Of a stretch of DNA of 64,000 bases, positions 25,932 to 33,875 are shown one piece after another. The stretch's first letter is position 1. The number at the start of each line of letters is the position of its first letter. The position numbers and the translations under genes were made by a program. Where the stretch lies: NCBI GenBank assembly GCA_002702065.1, contig NZXX01000005.1:124001-188000 (forward strand). The letters are read 5' to 3'. Source of the stretch: Anaerolineaceae bacterium. GTDB taxonomy: Bacteria; Chloroflexota; Anaerolineae; Aggregatilineales; Phototrophicaceae. The notes below the pieces were generated by a model. That model was not told the origin of the DNA. It was given only the letters and a program-made list of their open reading frames with translations, and ran no database searches.

Positions 25932-28619
25932 ATGGGCTTCGATGTCGAGAATTTCGGGATCGGTCTGTTAAGCGGATGGGCAAGCGCCTATGTCGCCTAC
26001 CGTTTTCGCAACCAGATCAGGGACGCCGTCACCAGCACCCGGCGCAGCGCTGAAGGCGTTCAGAATTACGCCACCCGCAGCGCGGATAACCGCTATATCA
26101 ACGACCTGACCGAACTGGCCCAGACGACGCATCTGGCTGGGCACTTCACCAACCTGTCCGAAGTGCTGGTTGAACCCCGTTTTCTGCCTGCGCCACAGCT
26201 GGCCGCACCGCCCGACGACGATGTCATCCACAGTGTTTTCCATATTGTGCCCCAGATACAGGATCACCCGTACCTGCATGCAGCCTATAATCTCGATACC
26301 TTGTCGATTGATGATCTTGCCACCGGAGATCGTGCCATCGCCCTGCTGGGGCTGCCCGGCAGCGGGCGCACAACTGCGCTGCTGACGATTGCCCTGCACA
26401 GTCTGGGGCGTGCCCGTTTCCAGAGTTATGAAGACCATGTCCAGAAAAATCTGGACGCTGAAGAACAGGCCCTGACCGAAAAGGAACGGACCGCCAGAGC
26501 GCGGGAACGCGCCCAGATCGAAAAGCTGGCCCGCGAGCAACTGAGCGAACAGCACGGTATTGTTTTTGGGGATGATGTCGACCAGACCGGCGTCACCCAC
26601 TTTAACCAGTACGTGCCGGTTTATGTGCATCTGGCGAATGTCAATATTTCCAGCCAGGAATACGGCAGCCAGATCGACCCTGCCGAGCCGCTTATCCGCG
26701 CCGTGCAGAGTCAGGTCGGGCCGATCACCGCCCGCACACTGCCGATCAACCTCTACAAACGTCTGAATCAAGGCCGTGCCCTGCTGCTGATCGACGGGCT
26801 GGATGATCTACCGGCTGCCGAACAACAGGAAAAAGTCATCTGGCTGCGCGAATTACGCGAGGCTTACAGCGACAATTTCTTTATCATCGCCGGCACACCA
26901 TTTGGTTACGGCCCGCTGCTGCAAATGGGCCTGACACCCGTCTTTCTGCGTCCCTGGCACGACCTGCACATTGATCAGGCGCTGCGCGGCTGGACGAATG
27001 CCTGGCCTATGATCGGCGGCACCCGTCGCAAGCCAGCTGACTTGCCCGATGACGCAAAGGTCACGCGTGCTCATGTCAATACCCGCGCCCTGTCGCCGGT
27101 CGATCTGACGCTCAAAATATGGGCGGCCTATGCTGATGACACCGAAACAACTGGTCAGGAAGGCTGGCTGCGGTCTTATCTGTCGCGGCATCTGCCTGCC
27201 AAGCAGCCACTGGGGGTGATTCTGCCGCAGTTGGCACAGATTGCAGCGCTGCAACTCGACGAGGGCTTCATCACGCTGGAACGCATCGAGCAGCTGATCC
27301 GGGCAGACGCATTTGCCAGCGGCATCGTTGATGACACCGAAGAAACCGAAAACGTGTCGGCAGCGCGCAAACGTCAGGCCAAGCGCAACGGCGACAAACC
27401 AGCCAAAGCCCAGGAAGAAGTGAGTGCGCAGGGTCGGTTTGTCAACATGCTGCGGCGCAGCGGCTTGCTGGTCGCCTATCGAGGCAACCGCTTCCAGTTC
27501 CGGCACCCATTCATTGCGGCCTACCTTGCCAGCCTGACATTGCAAAATGTTGAAGCGGATTTGATCGCCGAAAAAGCGCACGACCCGGCGTGGTCACAGG
27601 CTGTTGCGTACGCGGCGCTGCATACATCCATTGAACCGGCGGTCAAAGCCCGATTGAGCGCCCCGCCGGATTTATTGCACAGTCAGGTACTGGAAGTCTC
27701 CCGCTGGCTGGCCTATGCCCCGGCGGGTGTGTCATGGCGTGGTCCGCTGCTCAAGCACATCGGCAATATGATGGTCGCGCCCAATCAGTATCCCCTGCTG
27801 CGTGAACGCGCTGCGGCAGCCTTAATCGGCACACGCGACAAAAACGTGCTGCTGGTTTTCCGTCAGGCGGCCCGCAATGCCAGCGCAGAGGTCCGCTTGC
27901 TGGCCTGCCTGGGCATGGGGGCGATGGGCAACCCAGACGCGATTCGTGATCTGGTGGCCCTGCTCGAAGATCAGGTCAATGAGATACAAATCGCCGCAGC
28001 GATGGCACTTGGCGCCATCGGCACGAATGAGGCGTTGGAAGCACTGGTCGTGGCGCTGACCGAAGCATCCGAACGGGTGCGGCAGGCCGCTACCGAGACA
28101 TTGGCCGCCATCCCGGATGAAGGGCACCCGATCCTGTATGATGCCATCCACCATGACGACATGATGGTGCGCCGCGCCGCCACATTTGGTCTGCGCCGGA
28201 CAGCCACCCGCTGGGCCATCGACGCGCTTTACCGGGCGTTCCTTGAAGATTCACAGTGGTATGTCCGGTCCGCCGCGCAGCAGGCATTCTTCGACTTGCA
28301 GCAGGAAGAAGACCGCGGGCCGCGCGCCTACCCAACGGCTGATTCTATTGGCTGGTTAGGGGAATGGGCGGGTGCACGCGGCGAAAACATCCCATCCGGC
28401 GAGGCTGCCTTGCAGATCATCATGGACGCCGTGCAGGAAGGTGAGCCAGAGGTGCGCGAAATGGCCGCGCGCGTGCTGGGGCAGATCGGGGCTGTATCCA
28501 GCGCCAAGACACTCTATATGACGCTGCGTGATCGTCAGGACGAGGTACGAACAGCGGCACACCGGTCGCTGGCCGATTTTGAAATGCAGCTTGGCGAGTC
28601 CTTCCCGGCGCCCGCCTAG
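25932..28619 (+). CDS. Membrane-anchored STAND/NACHT-like NTPase with HEAT repeats
   Basis: 895 residues, preceded by AGGAGG. Residues 8-25 (FGIGLLSGWASAYVAYRF) may be a short membrane anchor. A P-loop NTPase domain follows with GLPGSGRTTAL at about 140-149, where Arg replaces the usual Walker A Lys, and LLLIDGLDDLP at about 283-293, a NACHT/STAND-type Walker B. Between them lies a charged helical insertion (about 165-205, Glu/Arg-rich). A helical region with a basic linker (ARKRQAKRNG) leads to C-terminal HEAT-type repeats from about 615 to 890 (EVRLLACLGMGAMGNPDAI and successive copies). STAND proteins act as signal-driven switches, often in defence or regulation. No nuclease or protease effector is visible; membrane localisation is inferred. 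Confidence 0.85.
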   Translation: MGFDVENFGIGLLSGWASAYVAYRFRNQIRDAVTSTRRSAEGVQNYATRSADNRYINDLTELAQTTHLAGHFTNLSEVLVEPRFLPAPQLAAPPDDDVIHSVFHIVPQIQDHPYLHAAYNLDTLSIDDLATGDRAIALLGLPGSGRTTALLTIALHSLGRARFQSYEDHVQKNLDAEEQALTEKERTARARERAQIEKLAREQLSEQHGIVFGDDVDQTGVTHFNQYVPVYVHLANVNISSQEYGSQIDPAEPLIRAVQSQVGPITARTLPINLYKRLNQGRALLLIDGLDDLPAAEQQEKVIWLRELREAYSDNFFIIAGTPFGYGPLLQMGLTPVFLRPWHDLHIDQALRGWTNAWPMIGGTRRKPADLPDDAKVTRAHVNTRALSPVDLTLKIWAAYADDTETTGQEGWLRSYLSRHLPAKQPLGVILPQLAQIAALQLDEGFITLERIEQLIRADAFASGIVDDTEETENVSAARKRQAKRNGDKPAKAQEEVSAQGRFVNMLRRSGLLVAYRGNRFQFRHPFIAAYLASLTLQNVEADLIAEKAHDPAWSQAVAYAALHTSIEPAVKARLSAPPDLLHSQVLEVSRWLAYAPAGVSWRGPLLKHIGNMMVAPNQYPLLRERAAAALIGTRDKNVLLVFRQAARNASAEVRLLACLGMGAMGNPDAIRDLVALLEDQVNEIQIAAAMALGAIGTNEALEALVVALTEASERVRQAATETLAAIPDEGHPILYDAIHHDDMMVRRAATFGLRRTATRWAIDALYRAFLEDSQWYVRSAAQQAFFDLQQEEDRGPRAYPTADSIGWLGEWAGARGENIPSGEAALQIIMDAVQEGEPEVREMAARVLGQIGAVSSAKTLYMTLRDRQDEVRTAAHRSLADFEMQLGESFPAPA

Positions 28620-28623
28620 TGCC

Positions 28624-29418
28624 CTACTCGGCGATGGGCAGCACTTCGTTTTCCGCAGAACAGGCAATCACCTGAATCGAATCGCTGTGGAAAATATAGG
28701 TTTCGTCGCCAGCAGACAGCACGATGCGATACCCGGCAGCGGCGATGGGGGTATAAGTCTGGTTTGGCTGCGGGCAGCCCAGGCTGTTATCCGGCCACAG
28801 CACCGGCATCACATCGACCACGCGGATGCGACGCACCGGCAGATCCAGTCGGTTCGCCAGGTTGCGCTGCGCCAGGGCGACTGTATCCGCCGCAACCGGG
28901 TCTAATTCCAGCAGCAGGTCTTCGGCTTCAGCCGCCGCCGTATCCACCGACTCGCACAGGCGGACCGTCGCGCGGGTGTCGGCATGATACTCAAACGCCT
29001 CGCCCTCCACATCCAGCACAATGCGATAGCCATCAATTTCGAGGTTGGCAAGCTCAGCCGAGTCAGCGTCGCCACAGTCAAAATCAAGCGTCGTCCACAC
29101 CGCAGTTTCGAGGCGCACCACCTGAATATCCGCTGCGTCGACAGACTGGCGCTCGGCCAAATCATCCAGGGCACGTTCGAGCAGGGGCTGAACCCCGACC
29201 GGCATCACCAGCGCGGCGGCTTCGGGAGTAGCCGTAAACAGATCTGCCGGGCCCGGCAGCCCAACCCGGGTCGCTGTCGGTGTGACCGGTGTGGGGGTAT
29301 ACGTCGCTGTCGGTGGAATCAGCGTCAGGGTCGGCAGCGGGGTTCCTGTCGCCGCCGATGCACACCCTACCAGCGCCAGCGCAGCAAACCAGATGCGAAA
29401 TCTAGCTGTTCCCGCCAC
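28624..29418 (-). CDS. Lipoprotein with WPD-SLGCP-type repeat domains
   Basis: 264 residues from a GTG at 29418 that overlaps the end of the DUF167 gene. The signal peptide ends in the lipobox LVGC (residues 16-19), followed by a Thr/Pro-rich linker. Two related domains follow; the second contains VLWPDNSLGCPQPNQTYTPI, a Gly-Tyr-Arg-Ile-Val-Leu strand and IFHSD, a pattern I know from uncharacterised bacterial secreted proteins. The first copy has WTTLDFDCGD at the equivalent place. The function is unknown; it is likely anchored to the outer face of the membrane. It is convergent with the STAND gene, separated by only 4 bases. Confidence 0.8.
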   Translation of the reverse strand: MAGTARFRIWFAALALVGCASAATGTPLPTLTLIPPTATYTPTPVTPTATRVGLPGPADLFTATPEAAALVMPVGVQPLLERALDDLAERQSVDAADIQVVRLETAVWTTLDFDCGDADSAELANLEIDGYRIVLDVEGEAFEYHADTRATVRLCESVDTAAAEAEDLLLELDPVAADTVALAQRNLANRLDLPVRRIRVVDVMPVLWPDNSLGCPQPNQTYTPIAAAGYRIVLSAGDETYIFHSDSIQVIACSAENEVLPIAE

Positions 29419-29722
29419 TGGCTAATCTACTCTCCAGGTCCGCCGTCGTGATGCCCTCGACAGCAATAACCTTCTCGCGTCCGCCTATCCCAGCAACGAT
29501 CTCGATCTGCCCGACGCCTACCTCCAGCAGATTTGCCAGAAATTCGACCAGTTCCTTGTTCGCTGCCGGATCCCCTGCCGGAGAAGCCTGCAAGCGGATT
29601 CGGAGCGAGCCATCATCATTGATACCAACGACCTCGGTGCTCTCGGCACGAGTCACGACACGGACGGCGAAGGCCGCGCCCCCTTTGGCATCGGTAATTT
29701 CAAATTTGCGCTCTTCTGGCAT
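29402..29722 (-). CDS. DUF167/YggU family protein
   Basis: 106 residues. The pattern AAFAVRVVTRAESTEVVG, then LRIRLQASPAGDPAANKELVEF, then a Gly-rich turn GIGGREKVI, is that of the DUF167 (YggU) family, small alpha/beta proteins of unknown role. In many bacteria yggU follows yggT and yggS, as here. The start is ATG 29722 with GGGACGG just upstream. Confidence 0.9.
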   Translation of the reverse strand: MPEERKFEITDAKGGAAFAVRVVTRAESTEVVGINDDGSLRIRLQASPAGDPAANKELVEFLANLLEVGVGQIEIVAGIGGREKVIAVEGITTADLESRLASGGNS

Positions 29723-29823
29723 CCGTCCCTACTTTCTTCTGGCAATCTCAATCATCACATGATGATCCTATTGTACTTCAATTCTTCAACAGGCCACCGT
29801 AGACGAATATAAGCCCGATGCCC

Positions 29824-30075
29824 CTAGAATGAACGGACCAGCATCATCAGCACAGAAATGCCCAGAAACACGATCAGCGGGCTGAAATCAACCATGCCGG
29901 TCTGCGGCATCAGGTTGCGCACCGGCTGCAAGACAGGCTCGGTAATGTCGTACAGAAACTGCACAATCGGGTTGCTCCGGTCAATATCCGGGAACCAGCT
30001 CAACAGTACCCGCGCCAGCAGAATAAATTGGTAAATCTGCAAGGCCAGCAAAATCACACTCAAAATTGCACCCAT
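29824..30075 (-). CDS. yggT: YggT family membrane protein
   Basis: 83 residues with two hydrophobic segments (about 3-25 and 60-82) separated by the family signature LLSWFPDIDRSNPIVQFLYD and TEPVLQPVRNLMP. YggT/YlmG proteins are linked to cell division, envelope organisation or osmotic tolerance. ATG 30075 has AAAGGA 7 bases upstream, which overlaps the yggS stop region. It lies between yggS and the DUF167 gene. Confidence 0.93.
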   Translation of the reverse strand: MGAILSVILLALQIYQFILLARVLLSWFPDIDRSNPIVQFLYDITEPVLQPVRNLMPQTGMVDFSPLIVFLGISVLMMLVRSF

Positions 30076-30089
30076 GTTGTTGTCCTTTA

Positions 30090-30812
30090 CTATTCACGCG
30101 GGCCAAAAATCGCCCGGCCAACGCGCACAATGGTCGCGCCTTCTTCAACGGCTACCGGATAATCGTCGGTCATGCCCATACTCAAGTCCGGCAGAGCAAA
30201 CCCCAGTGAATCGACCAATGCAGCCCGCAGCGCTGCCAGATTGGCAAACACCGGACGGGTGGCTTCCATATCGGTCACGATCGGCGCCATCGTCATCAGA
30301 CCACGCACCCGCAGTCCGGGCAGGCCAGCGATCTGCTCCACCTCTTGCCACACGGCGCTGCGCACGTCTGCGTCTGTCGACCAGCCTGCGGCCATCAAGC
30401 CACTTTTGCTGGCTTCACCGGAGACATTCACTTCCAGCAGCACGTCCAGCGGTTCATCAGCATCCGCCATCAACTGCGACAATTTCGTCGCCAGTTTGAG
30501 CCGGTCGACCGAATGCACCACCTGAAACAGCCCCGGTATATCGCGGGCTTTACGGCTCTGGATGTGCCCAACCATGTGCCATGTGACCGGCAGCGATGAA
30601 CGGGCGTTGACCGCCGGAATCTTATCCTGTGCCTCTTCTACGCGATTCTCGCCAAAATGTTGCAGCCCCGCGTCAACAGCCTGCAAGACCATCTCCGCCG
30701 GGTGGGTCTTGCTGACCGCCAGCAAGGTCACTGCCGAAGGGTCCCGGCCTGCCCGGTCGCAGGCAGCAGCAATCGTCTCCTGAACACGTTGAATATTGTC
30801 GGCAATGGTCAT
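30090..30812 (-). CDS. yggS: YggS/PLPBP family pyridoxal-phosphate homeostasis protein
   Basis: 240 residues, a single alanine-racemase-like TIM barrel. The PLP Lys lies in LLAVSKTHPAEM near residue 37, and HFGENRVEEAQDKIP, WHMVGHIQSRKA, SVDRLKLA and LRVRGLMTMAP are all family motifs. The family buffers pyridoxal phosphate and influences amino acid metabolism. The ATG overlaps the pgeF stop as ATGA, showing tight coupling, as in the ylmD-ylmE pair of many bacteria. Confidence 0.96.
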   Translation of the reverse strand: MTIADNIQRVQETIAAACDRAGRDPSAVTLLAVSKTHPAEMVLQAVDAGLQHFGENRVEEAQDKIPAVNARSSLPVTWHMVGHIQSRKARDIPGLFQVVHSVDRLKLATKLSQLMADADEPLDVLLEVNVSGEASKSGLMAAGWSTDADVRSAVWQEVEQIAGLPGLRVRGLMTMAPIVTDMEATRPVFANLAALRAALVDSLGFALPDLSMGMTDDYPVAVEEGATIVRVGRAIFGPRE

Positions 30813-31594
30813 AAGGCAATAACAGCTCCAAAACGCCCGGTGCGGCCTTTTTCCGCCCGGTGCGAAAAAAACTCATCTGTACAGGCAGCCGTGTCGATAC
30901 CGGCCAGTTCAATCAGTTCAATACCCGACCGCTCAAGATCAAGACGGTTGGCTTGCCACAGGTCCAGATAAGCGGTGCCATCTGCCGGGTCACGACGCAC
31001 CAGACCTTCGACCGTGCCAAAATAACCCTGCACCGCCTCGACCACTTCCTCACCTACCTGATAATGGTCCGGCCCGATGCTTGGCCCGATGCCAGCGCGA
31101 ATATTATGTGGTTTGCAGCCATACGATTCCATCATGGTGCGTACCGTATGCGCGCCCACACCCTGCACCGTCCCGCGCCAGCCCGCATGTGCCATGCCGA
31201 TGACCCCCTGTACCGGATCATGAAACAGCAGCGGCACGCAGTCTGCAAAGCGCATGGACAAGGGTATATCCGCCCGGTCCGTGATCATGGCGTCGGCCAG
31301 CGCCAGCCAGCGTCGACCGCGCACCGGACCCTGTGCCAGGATGACGTCGGCGCTGTGTACCTGCCAGACGGAGCAGGCCCGCGCATCCGAAACCCCTAAC
31401 GCCGCATACATACGCTCGTGGTTGTGCCGCACCGCCTGCGGATCATCACCCACGTTGCCGCCCAGGTTCAGCGAAGCCCAGGGCGCCGCGCTGACACCAC
31501 CGTGCCGTGTGAAAACGCCATGCTTCACCTGCGACCAGCCGTCAAACTGGTAGTAGCGCAAACCATCGTTTGTTATCGCTTGCAACCGGATCAC
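30809..31594 (-). CDS. pgeF: Purine nucleoside phosphorylase/laccase-domain protein (YlmD/PgeF)
   Basis: 261 residues from a GTG at 31594. The Cu-oxidase_4 (YfiH/YlmD) motifs are present: FTRHGGVSAAPWASLNLG, RACSVWQVHSADV, RFADCVPLLFHD, MAHAGWRGTVQGV and GIGPSIGPDHYQV, with the metal-binding His/Cys/His. The family has been shown to act on purine nucleosides, and some members edit peptidoglycan precursors. The ribosome site is weak (AAGG touching the GTG). First gene of the pgeF-yggS-yggT-DUF167-lipoprotein operon. Confidence 0.93.
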   Translation of the reverse strand: MIRLQAITNDGLRYYQFDGWSQVKHGVFTRHGGVSAAPWASLNLGGNVGDDPQAVRHNHERMYAALGVSDARACSVWQVHSADVILAQGPVRGRRWLALADAMITDRADIPLSMRFADCVPLLFHDPVQGVIGMAHAGWRGTVQGVGAHTVRTMMESYGCKPHNIRAGIGPSIGPDHYQVGEEVVEAVQGYFGTVEGLVRRDPADGTAYLDLWQANRLDLERSGIELIELAGIDTAACTDEFFSHRAEKGRTGRFGAVIAL

Positions 31595-31866
31595 CTTCAG
31601 TTGTGGACAGACACCCGCACCAGTATATCGCTGCCAAGCCGCTCATGACAATGTTCAGCCACAAATGCCGCCGATTCGTAAAGGGAACCTTGCTTGCGGG
31701 CGTTGAGTATTTGGTTGTATACTGCGTAGAGTTACAATTAATTCCGAGTTGTTAACATTGGGGCCGCTCTATAAAATAAACAAAGTTGTAACGATGTTCC
31801 CAAAGAGCGAAAGGAGAATGCGCAGGTGCATTCCAAAGGTAATGGTGCTTAGCGCTGGGCAACTTT
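31595..31866. other. Divergent intergenic region, 272 bases
   Basis: This region separates pgeF (minus) from the DegU-like gene (plus). On the plus strand TATAAA at about 31771 and TACAAT at about 31734 are possible -10 boxes without strong -35 partners. A small hairpin GAATGC/GCATTC lies at 31816-31833 in the probable leader. No RNA gene or convincing open frame is seen. Confidence 0.4.
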
Positions 31867-32613
31867 ATGAACATTCGTGAGGAGCGGCACAAACGGCATC
31901 GCAGTATTTCAGTCCTCATCGTGGATGACCATCCCCTTTTTCGTGATGGTCTGGCCCAGGCGATCGACCTGGAGGACGACATCCGCGTGATTGGTCAGAG
32001 CGCAGATGGCGAAGAAGCCCTGCGCGCGACACAGCAGTTACACCCGGATGTGGTGCTGCTGGATATCAACCTGCCGTCGATGAACGGTATGCAGGTCACT
32101 CGTCAGATCAAAACCCAACAGCCACAGATTGCAGTCGTCGTTGTCACAGCCTATCACGACTCGCAGCAGGTGCTGCACGCCATGCGCACCGGGGCTTCTG
32201 CCTATTGTTCCAAAGACATCACCCCCGACGACCTCATCGGCATCATCCGTGATGTAGCCGATGGCTTGTTCATCGTCGGCGAAGATCGCTTCACTGATCG
32301 GGAGCTGCGACAGTGGGTCAACTCCAATGTCGAAGCCGCAACTGGCCCCTATGCGCTTGACCCTGAAGACCACTTTGTTCCCCTCAGCCCGCGCGAAATG
32401 GAAATCCTGCAATTTGTCGTGCGCGGCCTCAGCAATAAGGAAATCGCAAAGGCCCTTCGGATCAGCCACCAGACTGTGAAAAATCACATGACCTCTATTC
32501 TTAAGAAACTGAATGTTCAGGATCGCACCCAGGCCGCTGTCACGGCGCTGCGCTATGGGTGGGTGCGCATTCAGGATACTGGTTCAGATGAAAATCCAGC
32601 AGGTAGGGAATAA
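31867..32613 (+). CDS. NarL/DegU-family response regulator
   Basis: 248 residues with a receiver domain (VLIVDDHPLFRDGL, Asp in VVLLDINLPS, VVVTAYHD, Lys in YCSKDI) and a LuxR-type helix-turn-helix (PLSPREMEILQFVVRGLSNK, then EIAKALRISHQTVKNHMTSI). The receiver Lys is followed by Asp rather than Pro, common in this family. No ribosome site precedes ATG 31867, and an in-frame stop lies 24 bases upstream, so this start is the only reasonable one. The kinase gene starts at the next base after the stop, making the pair a DegU/DegS-like system. The Tad operon follows. Confidence 0.93.
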   Translation: MNIREERHKRHRSISVLIVDDHPLFRDGLAQAIDLEDDIRVIGQSADGEEALRATQQLHPDVVLLDINLPSMNGMQVTRQIKTQQPQIAVVVVTAYHDSQQVLHAMRTGASAYCSKDITPDDLIGIIRDVADGLFIVGEDRFTDRELRQWVNSNVEAATGPYALDPEDHFVPLSPREMEILQFVVRGLSNKEIAKALRISHQTVKNHMTSILKKLNVQDRTQAAVTALRYGWVRIQDTGSDENPAGRE

Positions 32614-33699
32614 ATGAGCGTAGACGCATTGGATGATCCAAAAAATGAGATCGTCGAACTCGTGACGGTCGAGATGCGCACGATTCAAACGGCGCTCAAC
32701 GAAATCAAGGGACAGGTCGAACAGATGCAGAATCTGGTCGATCGGGAACAGCAGCGCAACAGTGATCTGGCGACAGAGCTGCGCACCGTGCAGGAGAATA
32801 TTGACACCATTCCGAGGCAGGACATCCGCTCCAAATATGACGAAGCGCTGGACGCCCGTTTTCGGCTGAGCACCATGCGCGGGCAATTGGAGAAATTACA
32901 GACACGCCAGGAACTGCTGCAAGACCACCAGACGCTGCTTAATCAGGTGCTGAACATGGTGCAGGGGGTCGATGTACTGCCCAGCGCTGGCAAGTCTGCC
33001 GAACGCGCCGCCCCGGCCAGCAGTTTTGCCAACATCATCCGCATCGTACAGGCCCAGGAAGAAGAGCGACAGCGGCTGGCGCGGCAGATGCACGATGGCC
33101 CGGCCCAGTCGCTCACCAATTTCATTCTTCAGGCGGAGATCTGCCAGCGGTTGTTCGACCGCAACCCGGACAAAGCTGCCGAAGAACTGGACAATCTAAA
33201 ATCCAGTGCCAGCGTCACCTTCCAGAAAGTGCGCGACTTCATTTTCGATTTGCGCCCCATGATGCTGGACGATCTTGGCGTCGTGCCGACTGTGCGTCGC
33301 TATGTCGAATCCTTCCGCGACAAAAACGACATCGAAACCAGCCTGGAAATCACAGGCGAAGAACGCCGGCTCGAAGCTGCCCGTGAAGTGCTTGTCTTTC
33401 GCGGCATTCAGGAACTGATGGTTCAGGCCAGGGACTACGCATCGCCCAACAAAGTGCGCATCCAACTCGACATGGGGGGCAACCGTGTCAAAGCACTGGT
33501 CGAGGACGATGGTCGCGGCTTTAATGCCGAGGCGGCCATGCGGGAAGGCGATCATCATCAGAACGATTCCCGTGTCCAGAGCATGATGACTCTCAAAGAG
33601 AAATTTGAACTGGTGGGCGGGTCAATCTCCATCAACAGCAGTGAAACAGAGGGGACAGTCGTGCGGCTTGAGCTGCCAACCGACGATACTGTTTTCTAA
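32614..33699 (+). CDS. Soluble DegS-like histidine kinase with degenerate ATP-binding domain
   Basis: 361 residues and no membrane segment. Residues 1-115 are coiled coil (NEIKGQVEQMQNLVDREQQ). The HisKA_3 domain has ARQMHDGPAQSLTNFI with the phospho-acceptor His near 159. The C-terminal HATPase region keeps the G1-type DDGRGF. The usual N-box Asn and His are replaced (ELMVQARDYA), and the GLGL-type G2 motif is gone (SRVQSMMTLKEKFELVGGS). Layout and length match Bacillus DegS, but ATP binding may be impaired or unusual. The gene starts directly after the regulator stop, so the partner is clear. Confidence 0.88.
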   Translation: MSVDALDDPKNEIVELVTVEMRTIQTALNEIKGQVEQMQNLVDREQQRNSDLATELRTVQENIDTIPRQDIRSKYDEALDARFRLSTMRGQLEKLQTRQELLQDHQTLLNQVLNMVQGVDVLPSAGKSAERAAPASSFANIIRIVQAQEEERQRLARQMHDGPAQSLTNFILQAEICQRLFDRNPDKAAEELDNLKSSASVTFQKVRDFIFDLRPMMLDDLGVVPTVRRYVESFRDKNDIETSLEITGEERRLEAAREVLVFRGIQELMVQARDYASPNKVRIQLDMGGNRVKALVEDDGRGFNAEAAMREGDHHQNDSRVQSMMTLKEKFELVGGSISINSSETEGTVVRLELPTDDTVF

Positions 33700-33715
33700 T
33701 CTTTTCTCGCATCAT

Positions 33716-33783
33716 CATTTCAACAAATGGTTGTAGACTGGAAAAATGGCGGGTTCAACCCGTTTGCCAGTTTAGTTGAAATG
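33716..33783. other. Nested inverted repeats upstream of the Tad operon
   Basis: CATTTCAAC (33716-33724) and GTTGAAATG (33775-33783) are perfect 9-base complements. They enclose a second pairing, CTGG (33738-33741) with CCAG (33767-33770), and an inner CGGGT/ACCCG hairpin. The structure starts 16 bases past the kinase stop. There is no T-run, so a simple terminator is unlikely; it overlaps the putative promoter of cpaB. Confidence 0.5.
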
Positions 33784-33791
33784 TATACACT
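33764..33791 (+). promoter_or_regulatory. Putative promoter for the Tad operon
   Basis: TTGCCA (33764-33769) and TACACT (33786-33791) are 16 bases apart, upstream of cpaB (33876). The -35 lies inside the inverted-repeat structure at 33716-33783, so folding or protein binding there could affect it. The match is moderate. Confidence 0.4.
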
Positions 33792-33875
33792 AAGAACAAG
33801 AGCTATTGGCGCGTAAACGCCCGCTGGCAGCACAAACAGGCTGGTGGGACGGCCACACCCCTGACGGAGGGACTA

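Noticed and set aside
31818..31880. A 20-codon frame from ATG 31818 overlapping the DegU-like start
   Set aside because: The AAGGAG site is almost touching the ATG, too close for efficient initiation, and the frame has no recognisable content.
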